DNA from: a virus
IMG/VR virus record: IMGVR_UViG_3300042301_001514
Location: 1 to 61,866 of that record
Direction: 5' to 3' (one strand)
Length of the DNA: 61,866 bases
The notes under the pieces were generated by a model. That model worked only from the letters and a program-made list of their open reading frames with translations. It was not told the DNA's origin and made no database searches. Numbering within the stretch: the stretch's first letter is position 1; the number at the start of each line of letters is the position of its first letter. A program made the translations under genes and the position numbers. Below, piece after piece: positions 22,934 through 31,731 of this stretch.

Positions 22934-24499
22934 TTAATCAATTGTAACGATTCTTCCTGAAATTTCTTCTTTAATTTCATCAAGACTCCTAACAATTGTA
23001 TACACTTCTACAGCAGATAGAGCAGGTAAGTTGAAATCATACTTCTTAGCTTCTGCAGTGAATCCTTCTTTAGCTTTCTCAGCCAAGTTTTGCAATTCGC
23101 GAATCGCATAAGACTCATCTAACTGTAATGTATCAAAATCTAAATCATGTAAGATTTCTGTTGCTTCTTCACGTGGCACAGTCATAATTGGTAAATACTC
23201 ATAGCATCTACCCTTACTCTCACCAATACCTACAACCTTCATTGGATTGATAAGTACAAGTACAGATGTGTCACCACAACCTACATAATGAATCTCATCA
23301 GATGTAAAGTGTAAACCTTCAGCACCACAGTCATCAGTATTCCATCTGCACTTTTCCATAGGCATACTTACTGGTCTACCAATTCTGATGTCAAATGTTC
23401 TTGTATGAGCATCTGTGAATCTATTCTCTGCTCTATTAGGCAAATCAAGATATAGCTCAGTTAAGTTACCAAGGTTTTCACCTTCAATTGCAAGAACAAG
23501 ATCTTCATATTCGCCTGTACCATTACACTCTGGACACTCTTCACTATCTTCCCATTCATCACACTCAGGAATAGTTCCTGTACCATCACAATAAGAACAT
23601 GTACATGTTTCTTTTTTATACATAGCATCTTCATGAACCATTTTATATTCACCATCTTTTAAGAAGATAGTATAATCATCTGGTTTCTTCTTCCATACAG
23701 CTTTCACCTTATTATAAGCATTACTTACAAAGTGCACAAGCTCAGTAGAACCATGAAGTGTAACAACATTACGTAATGCTACAAAGAATCCTTGTTTAGT
23801 GATGCTGAAGCTATTCTTCTTCAAGAAGCCATATAACTTATCTGCCACTTCAGCTCTTGGATTCAAGCAACACCACATGAAGAAACGCTTAAGTGCTTGA
23901 TACTCTTCATCTTCTATTACAAGAGCATTCATTTCATCTATATCAGCCATTCCATTATAAGAATAACTACCAATGATTTCTAAGAACTCTTCCACCATCA
24001 AAGGTGGGATACTTCTGTTGATACCCTTAAGATATAAACTACCGTGTTTCATCTCAAAATCATCAAACTTAGCTAGGAACTCAGCACCTTTCTGAACAGC
24101 TTTAGCTTTCTCATACTCAGCTTCAGCTTGTCTTCTTTGGTCTTTAACCTCTTGTGTACTAACAAGATCTAGTAAACATGCTTCTGATTTACATAGCTTA
24201 GCTGCAGTAAAATCATCTGCTGTAGCTGGAGTTTTGGTAATGATATTGCCATCATTCAATACAATAGTCAATGTATCATTAACCATTTTGATGTTTATAT
24301 AGGGCTTTGTGTAACTAGTTGGCCCTGTCCATGTACTGCTTGAATTCCAATTAGCATTGGGATTGAAAGCAGAATTAAAAGAAGGAGCCTGAGCCCCTTC
24401 TTCTTTATCCAATTCATTGAACGCTTGTTCAATTTTGTTTTCTACTACTTTTTCAATTGTGCGTTCAATAGCACTTTTAAACCATTTTAAACTTAGCAT
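22934..24499 (-). CDS. rIIB-like protein with DnaJ-type zinc finger
   Basis: The 521-residue protein has an N-terminal helix, a NDTLTIVLNDGNIITKTPAT strand, and FFVALRNVVT near 240. Its C-terminal part (NRFTDAHTRTFDIRIGRPVS, CGAEGLHFTSDEIHYVG, VLVLINPMKVVGI) matches my recollection of the conserved rIIB C-terminus. At ~300-335 it carries CxxCxGxG repeats (CSYCDGTGT, CPECNGTGE), a DnaJ-like zinc finger. T4 rIIB works with rIIA to block prophage-mediated exclusion. It lies directly downstream of the rIIA-like gene. Confidence 0.72.
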   Translation of the reverse strand: MLSLKWFKSAIERTIEKVVENKIEQAFNELDKEEGAQAPSFNSAFNPNANWNSSSTWTGPTSYTKPYINIKMVNDTLTIVLNDGNIITKTPATADDFTAAKLCKSEACLLDLVSTQEVKDQRRQAEAEYEKAKAVQKGAEFLAKFDDFEMKHGSLYLKGINRSIPPLMVEEFLEIIGSYSYNGMADIDEMNALVIEDEEYQALKRFFMWCCLNPRAEVADKLYGFLKKNSFSITKQGFFVALRNVVTLHGSTELVHFVSNAYNKVKAVWKKKPDDYTIFLKDGEYKMVHEDAMYKKETCTCSYCDGTGTIPECDEWEDSEECPECNGTGEYEDLVLAIEGENLGNLTELYLDLPNRAENRFTDAHTRTFDIRIGRPVSMPMEKCRWNTDDCGAEGLHFTSDEIHYVGCGDTSVLVLINPMKVVGIGESKGRCYEYLPIMTVPREEATEILHDLDFDTLQLDESYAIRELQNLAEKAKEGFTAEAKKYDFNLPALSAVEVYTIVRSLDEIKEEISGRIVTID

Positions 24500-24510
24500 G
24501 TTTTTGTTTT

Positions 24511-26871
24511 TTAAATTGTTTGTAATTCTTCAATTGTGTCTTCTGTTAATACTTCTTCCAAGGATGCATCTTCATTGAGCTTTATAGTGTAGTGCTCAAG
24601 GTTCACCTTGTGTTTATTATATTTAAATAGATCAACATAAGCTTTTAATAAATCTTTATCAACTCCACCATAATAAGAATTAATTTGTCCCATTAGTGGA
24701 TTTAAGAATGTAAGTTTGTTAAATACTTCTTCTACCTGCTTGTACACAACTAGTATTTCCTGGTCAAATAAGTTTTGTTCTAAAGCTAGCTCTAACACTA
24801 TATCTTTAGTCTTATTGTCACAATAGTTTTTAGAATACTTGTTATCGTACTGTCTTATCACTTCTAACTTATCATAAAGATCTGTAGAGATTTGCTTAAC
24901 AACCTCAGTTCTTTTAAAAGTGTTAGTATACTTGTTTGTCATTCTCTCAACAAGAAACTGTGTAGCCATTGTTCTAAATGGTCTGTTTTTTCCTTCCATA
25001 AATTTTTCTAATGTTATCCAGTTATGTAAATCTGCTTTCTGTAAATTATCTATTGTAGCTTGAGCAACAATAACAAAGTTTGCATGATCGTTAAATAAAG
25101 ACCAGAGCTTATCTAACTTCTCTCTTTGCTCTTCTTTAGCATACACATGCAGTTTATTAACTTTATGAACATCTTCTAACTTAAATGTTGTAGGAACAAA
25201 CTTAGAATGTCTATCAGAATATGTAATCTCTGTTTTGGTAGCAACCTTACCAGAGAATTCACCTTTCATTCTAACCTTCTTAACACCATTCACTGTTACA
25301 GGATTAGATAACACCTTCATTCTCTTAGCTTTCTGAGTATCTATCCATGTTTGTGGAATATCAATAGCATCTACATCAATGAAATCTTTAGAATATAAAC
25401 TAATTACATACTGGAATTCTGTGATGAGTTGTCTCCATTGACTCTTTGGATAGTTCTTAAGACCTAAAATAGAATGATAATACTTATTGTAATCAATAGA
25501 TTCACCCTTCATTAATTGAAAAGGCTTTTCTTTCTTTACAAACAAGTGACATTTGCTGCTATCACCAAGTAAGCTTCTCATGTAATCTTGCTTATTCTTA
25601 GCAAGTCTGTCAGAGAATAGATAAATGTTACCAGCATTGTAAGAACTAATGTCTTGAATTCTTAGGTTACCACCCCAATAATTCTTTGCATTATTGAATC
25701 TGTTTCCTTGGTATCTAAACTTTATTTGATACTCAGCTAACATATACTCCTTGTTCTGCTCAGCCATTCTCTTAAGATCTAACAAATCTACACCTTCAAG
25801 TTTAGGTTGTTTCAAAGGAATAGTTGCATACTTAAGAAGTTCATCAATCTCAATTCTATCTTCTTCTTTTCTATAAAAGCTTGGTAAGTATTTACGTCTT
25901 TCTCCATAAAAGCTCATGATAGAATCAATATTAGCTTTATCAGAAATTGATTCATTGAACTTCTCCATGAATACATCTGCCACCTGAGCTAGCTTATTAA
26001 GAATAACTTGCTTAGCTTCCTGTGTATATCTGATAGCTTCTCTATTTGGTGTAGGGAACAATCCATCACTAAGACTAAAACGTAAAGCTATCTTGATATT
26101 AATCCTTTCAATACCAAGCTTCTCCCAGTCAATTGGATAACTAACATTGTCCAAACATAAATGCATGTAATTGTTAGTAGCTATACTAGAGAATTGGAAA
26201 TGTTCAGCTCTGTGAATTGTAAAATCATTAGTAACAGCATAACTAATACTATTATCTACATCAAAATACACATTCTCAAAATAAGCTAATTGCTCTCTAA
26301 TCTTACTAGTGAAACTGTGTCTATCATAATAGTTCACAGGTACAATCACCTTTACACCATTTGGTTCTTCTGTAGCTTTTTCATACAGAAGATCAATACT
26401 ATTTGTTTCTTCTCCTTCGTACATCATGTACTTGCGTTCCATACCATCTTTTCTAGCTACAAAATAGAAGCTAGAACTGTAAGCTAGTGGGGCTTTGAAA
26501 CCTAAGCCCATCATACCTAACTCTGTATTGCTGTTACGCTTGGTTGATTTACCATATTTGCTGATAATGTTAACTACATCATCTGCATCTAAACCAATAC
26601 CAAAATCTTCAACAGCAAATTCATATGTATCTGCCTGATTGTTTCTCTTAAATGAGACAATAATAGGTCTGTCACTCCCAGCTCTTCTGTGACTATCTAG
26701 TGCATTGGATGCACATTCTCTGATAGTAGAGCCTATTGAATCTGAATATAGATTCTTACTTAACATCTGCATCAATACTTGTGCAGAATCTAAGTCTAAT
26801 GACATTTTCACAGTTTCCTGTGATTCTCCTTCTTGGAGGATGTGTGCTTCTGTTTGTTTTTCTAAGATCAT
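24511..26871 (-). CDS. rIIA-like GHKL ATPase
   Basis: The 786-residue protein has a clear GHKL fold at the N-terminus: ECASNALDSHR (N box, ~47-58), VEDFGIGLDADD (G1, ~84) and GMMGLGFKAPLAYS (G2, ~120). Phage rIIA proteins share this ATPase head and a long variable C-terminal half, as here. It probably acts with the adjacent rIIB-like protein to counter host or prophage defences or lysis timing, as in T4, but the target here is unknown. Confidence 0.85.
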   Translation of the reverse strand: MILEKQTEAHILQEGESQETVKMSLDLDSAQVLMQMLSKNLYSDSIGSTIRECASNALDSHRRAGSDRPIIVSFKRNNQADTYEFAVEDFGIGLDADDVVNIISKYGKSTKRNSNTELGMMGLGFKAPLAYSSSFYFVARKDGMERKYMMYEGEETNSIDLLYEKATEEPNGVKVIVPVNYYDRHSFTSKIREQLAYFENVYFDVDNSISYAVTNDFTIHRAEHFQFSSIATNNYMHLCLDNVSYPIDWEKLGIERINIKIALRFSLSDGLFPTPNREAIRYTQEAKQVILNKLAQVADVFMEKFNESISDKANIDSIMSFYGERRKYLPSFYRKEEDRIEIDELLKYATIPLKQPKLEGVDLLDLKRMAEQNKEYMLAEYQIKFRYQGNRFNNAKNYWGGNLRIQDISSYNAGNIYLFSDRLAKNKQDYMRSLLGDSSKCHLFVKKEKPFQLMKGESIDYNKYYHSILGLKNYPKSQWRQLITEFQYVISLYSKDFIDVDAIDIPQTWIDTQKAKRMKVLSNPVTVNGVKKVRMKGEFSGKVATKTEITYSDRHSKFVPTTFKLEDVHKVNKLHVYAKEEQREKLDKLWSLFNDHANFVIVAQATIDNLQKADLHNWITLEKFMEGKNRPFRTMATQFLVERMTNKYTNTFKRTEVVKQISTDLYDKLEVIRQYDNKYSKNYCDNKTKDIVLELALEQNLFDQEILVVYKQVEEVFNKLTFLNPLMGQINSYYGGVDKDLLKAYVDLFKYNKHKVNLEHYTIKLNEDASLEEVLTEDTIEELQTI

Positions 26872-26873
26872 AA

Positions 26874-27236
26874 TTAAAAGTTTACTTCTATGTTAAATTC
26901 TTTAAGGATTTCTTTTGCTTCAATAATGTTTTCTATGTCTTGTTGTTCTGTAATATTATCTCTATTTAATTTGAGAATTCTTGTGTCTCTTGGTGTATTT
27001 ACATAACTCTTCCAGATTCTGGTAAGTTTCCAAGGTTTATTATGATCAGCATATGCTGAGTCTTTGTTTGCTTTTTCCCACCAAATTTTAGAGCTTACAA
27101 CTCCTGATGGTGTAAAATACTGAAATGTACCACCTCTACCTTGACCATAATAAATACCAAGACTAAAATCATTACCATTAGATATGGCAACTAAATCACC
27201 TTTGTGGATATCTCCACCAACTTTTACTTTATACAT
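26874..27236 (-). CDS. hypothetical SH3-like protein
   Basis: The 120-residue protein starts MYKVKVGGDIHKGDLVAISN and shows repeated short beta strands (SLGIYYGQGRGGTFQYF), suggesting a small barrel, then a helical C-terminus. No family recognised. The AAACAAAAACA leader before the ATG recurs before other minus-strand genes. Confidence 0.72.
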   Translation of the reverse strand: MYKVKVGGDIHKGDLVAISNGNDFSLGIYYGQGRGGTFQYFTPSGVVSSKIWWEKANKDSAYADHNKPWKLTRIWKSYVNTPRDTRILKLNRDNITEQQDIENIIEAKEILKEFNIEVNF

Positions 27237-27248
27237 AATTGTTTTTGT

Positions 27249-27968
27249 TTAAAATGGTGTACCGTCTAACCATTCAATTTGAAAATTATTATTGTCTTTT
27301 ATCACCTTGTTAACCATTCTGAATACATCTCCAGATTCCCATTCTGTATTCCTATAGCTAGCTGATGCAGGATGTGTAGTTGTGAAACTCCATACAAATG
27401 GATTTGCATACCTAGCATACTGTGCAGCATCTTTGCCTAAGAATATATAAGGAACTTGTTGAGGATTTAAAATCTCCTCTATGACATACTTTGTGAACGG
27501 TTCCCACAGTTTGATATGACTACCTGCTTTGTTAATCTCAGTGGTGAGAGATGCATTAAACATTAATACACCCTGATGAGCTAGATAGCTTACATCTGGA
27601 TTAGTCTTGTCACAATAAGCACATAGTCCATTATACACTTCTCTTTCAATTGCTCCATAGAACTGTTCTAATGAAGGCTGTAATACACCAGTGGTGGAAC
27701 AGCCCATCAATAAACCATCTGCTACAGGACTTCCTTGTTTAAGTGTGTGATATGGAGCCATACCCATCATTACAATCTTAAGCTCATCTAGTGGGGTCTC
27801 CATAAAACATCTATAGACATTAGAAGACAGAGGAGCAATCTTCTTGCCCCTCTGACTCTCTGACTTAAGAAATTTATAGATTTCATCACAAGCTTCGCTC
27901 TCAATAAATGGTCTCATCTTTAAGTGCCAACTCTCATGAAACTGATCTTTAAATTTTTCCCAATTCAT
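27249..27968 (-). CDS. uracil-DNA glycosylase homologue lacking catalytic Asp
   Basis: The 239-residue protein aligns by eye to family 1 UDGs: IVMMGMAPYHTLKQGSPVADGL replaces GQDPYH-type motif A, MFNASLTTEINKAGSH corresponds to the LLNxxLT region with its Asn, and TTHPASASYRN corresponds to the HPSPLS loop with the catalytic His. In motif A the Asp that activates water is Ala (GMAPYH). The fold is probably intact but glycosylase activity doubtful. A non-catalytic role, such as polymerase processivity as in poxvirus D4, is a possibility. Confidence 0.82.
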   Translation of the reverse strand: MNWEKFKDQFHESWHLKMRPFIESEACDEIYKFLKSESQRGKKIAPLSSNVYRCFMETPLDELKIVMMGMAPYHTLKQGSPVADGLLMGCSTTGVLQPSLEQFYGAIEREVYNGLCAYCDKTNPDVSYLAHQGVLMFNASLTTEINKAGSHIKLWEPFTKYVIEEILNPQQVPYIFLGKDAAQYARYANPFVWSFTTTHPASASYRNTEWESGDVFRMVNKVIKDNNNFQIEWLDGTPF

Positions 27969-27969
27969 A

Positions 27970-28734
27970 TTAAAATATTGATAATTGATTAAGCATTATT
28001 TCTCCTTGCTCATAATCCATTGGTGTAGCATCATATGCATAATCATTAAAGAACTTATGTGCTTGGATATGATTCTCCATCCAAAGACTAGGATGTACTT
28101 CTTTCATAGCAAAGGTGGTATAGTTATACAACTCCCATAAGCTATCAGGTGCACCATAATCATGTGTAGGATTCGTCATCTCTCTGCTAATAATGTTCAT
28201 CTGTGTAGACTGGATGAACTGTTCTTCAATCATCATTCTACCAATCAACTCAGCTTTTATACGTCTAGTGATTTCAATCTGCTTCATATTCTCTCTTTGA
28301 GTTTGCATCAACTTGAATGAGTCTGCAGCTGTCTTGATATAATCTCCAATAGCCTGTGGTGTGAAAGATTGAATCTCACCAACATGCTTCTTCTTGAATG
28401 CACCGTAGTCACCAGACACACAACCATTAGAACAAATTAATATACGTGTACCAATAGCAAACTTTAATGTAAGTTGCTTGTTGTAGCTATTCTGCCAACC
28501 AACTTGTAATTGCATCTCACTATCTGCAACATTACTGATAGAGAATCTACCATTAGCAATCTGACCATTAGCAGCTGCTGAGTATGTTTGCTTGTCTAAA
28601 ATGAAACCAGCTTTGCTAATACCATCTAATGTAAGGTCTATTAATTGACCATGTGAAACAGGCTTATATGTTCTTGTCTGTGCAGGAACTGGTGTGTTGA
28701 GAATTAACTCTTTTGTTGTGTTATAAATTTCCAT
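27970..28734 (-). CDS. DUF932-like protein ending in a clamp-binding-type motif
   Basis: The 254-residue protein has the pattern LTLKFAIGTRILICSNGCVSG (two parts: LTLKFAIGTRI, LICSNGCVSG) with a long helix behind it, as in DUF932 phage/plasmid proteins of unknown function. The last six residues are NQLSIF, close to the QL(S/D)LF beta-clamp-binding consensus. It stands between UDG-like and primase genes, so a replication role is likely. Confidence 0.7.
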   Translation of the reverse strand: MEIYNTTKELILNTPVPAQTRTYKPVSHGQLIDLTLDGISKAGFILDKQTYSAAANGQIANGRFSISNVADSEMQLQVGWQNSYNKQLTLKFAIGTRILICSNGCVSGDYGAFKKKHVGEIQSFTPQAIGDYIKTAADSFKLMQTQRENMKQIEITRRIKAELIGRMMIEEQFIQSTQMNIISREMTNPTHDYGAPDSLWELYNYTTFAMKEVHPSLWMENHIQAHKFFNDYAYDATPMDYEQGEIMLNQLSIF

Positions 28735-28882
28735 CTTGTGTTAATTTAATTTCTGTGTTAAAATATTTTGATAATATACCTTCTAGGTTTTCTATTCCTA
28801 TACATTCTACTTCATCTCCTTCAGAGGTTTCTAACCATTCTACATTATTTTGAATGATTTCTTTTAAGTTTTGTATCGTCAT
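28721..28882 (-). CDS. small acidic protein
   Basis: A 53-codon frame from ATG 28882 (MTIQNLKEIIQNNVEWLETS) ends IKLTQDGNL. It overlaps the primase stop by ATGA and the DUF932-like start by 14 bases, filling what would otherwise be a 144-base gap. Acidic and helical; function unknown. Confidence 0.7.
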   Translation of the reverse strand: MTIQNLKEIIQNNVEWLETSEGDEVECIGIENLEGILSKYFNTEIKLTQDGNL

Positions 28883-29883
28883 AAAATGTTTTTGTTAATT
28901 AAATACTTTTCTATTGTTTCTAATCCGTGGACTTTTGCAAGATCTGCCCAATCTTTAATCCCTTCAGCTAAATACTTACGTGGGACGTTAGCATAACCAA
29001 AATCAAACAATTTAGTAATTTGTTGTGAGTTAGTTACACCTGTGACATCACTGTCAAAACTTAATATCTGGCTATCAGAATTGGCTTTTAGGTATTCTAC
29101 ATTGTCTTCTGAGAAACAACCTATGCCCTCATTCTGTACAGCACAGCTACATGGGAATATCTTCTTCATCACCATATAGTCTTTCTTACTCTTATTGATA
29201 AATGCTACGCTGCAGTTAACTATATCTTCTTTACCGTCCATTACGGTGATTGGAACATTATTAGGAATCCATTTGTGTTTCTTGTCTTCAAATGGCCTAT
29301 ATATCTTCCAATATTGTCCTTCATATAGATAACCAAATGTCATTTCTTCATCTTTAAGTGCAAACTTGCTCTTATTAAGAAATACATTCTTTATAGCATA
29401 TACATTATTATCTCTAAGGTCTTGAAGATCTATGTGATATTGATTCCAATACTTAAGTTCTCTACTAGTGAACTTTCTGGTACTCACCTGGATGATAGAG
29501 TATCTCTTCTCAATCTGAGGCTGTTTGTATTCAGAGACTATCTTTTTATACTCTTCTGTTGATTTACCATTACTGATACCTAACCCAAAGTCTTTATCTA
29601 TAAGCTTTAGTGTGTCTATCATATTTGGTAGCATGAACAGCTTTTGTACAAAGTTAAAACAGTCACCTCTCAAACTTGTATCAGCAAAGTCTATAAATGA
29701 TATATAACCAAGTTTGTTACCAATAACAAATGATGGATTATTCTCTTTCCTAAATGGAGAATATGTAACCCTATTAAGTTTCCAATCATGATCTGGCATA
29801 TAGAATCTAAATATATCATATTCAGATATCTTGCTGAGCACCGCTTCTATAGACAATTTTGTCTTCTTCACTCCTTTAATCAT
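28879..29883 (-). CDS. DnaG-like DNA primase
   Basis: The 334-residue protein starts with a region like the DnaG zinc-binding domain (VTYSPFRKENNPSFVI, with GDCFNFVQKL) although the usual Cys ligands are reduced. The C-terminal part holds a TOPRIM-type core (SDSQILSFDSDVTGV, KDWADLA). It would make RNA primers for the PolB-led fork together with the DnaB-like helicase. Short primases of this type are typical of crAss-like phages. Confidence 0.75.
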   Translation of the reverse strand: MIKGVKKTKLSIEAVLSKISEYDIFRFYMPDHDWKLNRVTYSPFRKENNPSFVIGNKLGYISFIDFADTSLRGDCFNFVQKLFMLPNMIDTLKLIDKDFGLGISNGKSTEEYKKIVSEYKQPQIEKRYSIIQVSTRKFTSRELKYWNQYHIDLQDLRDNNVYAIKNVFLNKSKFALKDEEMTFGYLYEGQYWKIYRPFEDKKHKWIPNNVPITVMDGKEDIVNCSVAFINKSKKDYMVMKKIFPCSCAVQNEGIGCFSEDNVEYLKANSDSQILSFDSDVTGVTNSQQITKLFDFGYANVPRKYLAEGIKDWADLAKVHGLETIEKYLINKNIL

Positions 29884-29896
29884 GATACATGTTTAA

Positions 29897-29927
29897 TAAA
29901 AAAGCCCCACATTTCTGTGAGGCTTTT
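29897..29927 (-). terminator. intrinsic terminator between SSB and primase
   Basis: On the minus strand AAAGCC..ACA pairs with TGT..GGCTTT around a four-base loop and is followed by TTTTTTATT. It lies in the 60-base gap after the SSB-like gene. Confidence 0.75.
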
Positions 29928-29943
29928 GTTGAGGATTTATATT

Positions 29944-30819
29944 TTAATAATCACCATCATCTTCAGCAATCACCTTGTCAGATGCTACCAGATTATCATC
30001 AGAGTTATAGTCTCTCAAGTCTTTTAGTGTATAAAAGTCTTTACAACCATACTCGCCTGTAACGTTAATTACAAAACGCTCATGAGGTTTCAAATCTTTA
30101 GATTTCTTGGCACGTATTGCTTTCAAGTTATCAGATGCACTATAATCAAGTAATCTGAAGTTCTTTAAGGCATATGCAGGTAAGAATGCTTTGTTGTAGA
30201 TAGTTTGATACTCCTTAGGACCATCTTCTTTCTCTACAGTTTTGATAGCTGCTAATGCAATTACATTTGTAGCATATTCACCACCCACTTGACTCTTTAA
30301 GTCTTTAACATTACCTTTCATTAACTTAGACCACTCAATCTGTAATGTAGATTCAGCATCACGTAAGTCAAGATTACCCATCCAAGTACGTAAGAAGTTG
30401 TATAAATCTTCTTCACCTACATAAGCTACACGATATTCTCTACCTGAGAACCATGTTGGTAAATTGTTTACATCATCAGCCCAAGAACACATACCTACAG
30501 CATTGATATACTGCTTCTTAGTAGCATCTTTGTTTTCTTTCTCTTTGTTTTCCAAGAAGAAAGTCACCTTGAACTTGTCTTTGTTCTTAACTTCTTCCAA
30601 CCAAACATCTACACGCAAAATGGTGTTACCATCATTGTTCTTGCTTAGATACTCAGTTGCTTTACTGTCTTCTTTCAATTCCATTCCTAGAATGTCCTTG
30701 TACTCTTCTGTAGTTGGGTTAATTGTCACTACTTCAGCTTCAAATAAACCTACTTTCTTCGCAAACTCTTTGTTGTCAAACTGTTGCGATTCTCTTTTTT
30801 TGCCTCCAATGTTACTCAT
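29944..30819 (-). CDS. single-stranded DNA-binding protein, crAss-like type
   Basis: The 291-residue protein has many beta strands in the middle, repeated basic and aromatic patches (WFSGREYRVAYVGEEDLYNF), and an acidic C-terminal tip (AEDDGDY). That tip is the hallmark used by SSBs to bind partner proteins. Its place beside the Sak4-like ATPase and primase agrees with an SSB. It is longer than E. coli SSB, as in crAss-like phages. No single motif is decisive. Confidence 0.68.
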   Translation of the reverse strand: MSNIGGKKRESQQFDNKEFAKKVGLFEAEVVTINPTTEEYKDILGMELKEDSKATEYLSKNNDGNTILRVDVWLEEVKNKDKFKVTFFLENKEKENKDATKKQYINAVGMCSWADDVNNLPTWFSGREYRVAYVGEEDLYNFLRTWMGNLDLRDAESTLQIEWSKLMKGNVKDLKSQVGGEYATNVIALAAIKTVEKEDGPKEYQTIYNKAFLPAYALKNFRLLDYSASDNLKAIRAKKSKDLKPHERFVINVTGEYGCKDFYTLKDLRDYNSDDNLVASDKVIAEDDGDY

Positions 30820-30843
30820 TGTTTTCTCTGTTTTTGTTTATGA

Positions 30844-31515
30844 TTAATTATAATACTCGTCTATTGCATTTACAACTGATTGTAAATTGTTTGGAATCTT
30901 TACTTCTGTAAACATACCGTCTGGACTCTTAGCTGGATACTTTCTAAAACGATTAGTTAAGAAATTATAATTAGCTGAGCCATCTTTGTTGTCTTCAACA
31001 TGTGTGTATAAGCACACAGTTAACAAACCTTCAAGAACAATCTGATTATCAATTAACTTACCTGCTGTTTTAATCTTATATCCTATAATCTCACCACCAT
31101 CTTCAATAGTTTCAGGGTGTGTAAAATAGAACACTTTGATATCATCACGTAAGCGTCTTGCTTCTCTGAATAGTTCCACCATATCTCTAGCCATTAGAGT
31201 GAATTTGGTAAAACCAACCTCTGTAGCTTTAGATACAATATTGAATCCCATAATGTAATTAGAGTCTTCAATAATGATGTTCTTGATGTGAGGAGCTTTT
31301 TCTGAAATCACTCGTAATAACTTTGTGATTTCAATTGCATCATCTACCTCTTTGTAGTTCTTGCTCTCCAAATTGTACAACTTCTCTGCTCCCTTAAAAG
31401 GTAATTCCTTTTTAGCAACGTTGATGATGTAAGTTTCCTTTGGATCTAAATGTTTGATTGATGTGGATTTTCCTGTACCAGTGGCACCCACGATACCAAT
31501 TAATTTGCTTGACAT
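30844..31515 (-). CDS. Sak4-like/AAA P-loop ATPase
   Basis: The 223-residue protein starts with GIVGATGTGKST (Walker A, ~7-18) and has IIIEDSNYI as Walker B and VFYFTHPE as a sensor-like strand. Such RecA-core ATPases (Sak4) anneal single strands in cooperation with an SSB, and the SSB-like gene is next to it. It could alternatively be a replication-associated ATPase. Confidence 0.8.
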   Translation of the reverse strand: MSSKLIGIVGATGTGKSTSIKHLDPKETYIINVAKKELPFKGAEKLYNLESKNYKEVDDAIEITKLLRVISEKAPHIKNIIIEDSNYIMGFNIVSKATEVGFTKFTLMARDMVELFREARRLRDDIKVFYFTHPETIEDGGEIIGYKIKTAGKLIDNQIVLEGLLTVCLYTHVEDNKDGSANYNFLTNRFRKYPAKSPDGMFTEVKIPNNLQSVVNAIDEYYN

Positions 31516-31518
31516 ATT

Positions 31519-31731
31519 TTAACTGTTTTGTTCGTCCAAAGATACATTAATTTCATCAGTTTTCAAAATATTTATTTTAGGTTTTAATATTTCTGGATTA
31601 GCTATAACCTCTAAATAAAAGGCTTCTGCAGAAGTTTTTTGTGCAAACCATTTAATATTGGCACCATCAATTTTTACTAAAAACATAGTACCACTTCCTA
31701 TGGAAGTCTCTTCAATTAATTCTATTTTCAT
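31519..31731 (-). CDS. hypothetical protein
   Basis: The 70-residue protein (MKIELIEETSIGSGTMFLVK) is a small beta-rich protein with WFAQKTSAEAFYLE in the middle. It starts inside the ATGA overlap with the helicase gene. No family recognised. Confidence 0.72.
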   Translation of the reverse strand: MKIELIEETSIGSGTMFLVKIDGANIKWFAQKTSAEAFYLEVIANPEILKPKINILKTDEINVSLDEQNS

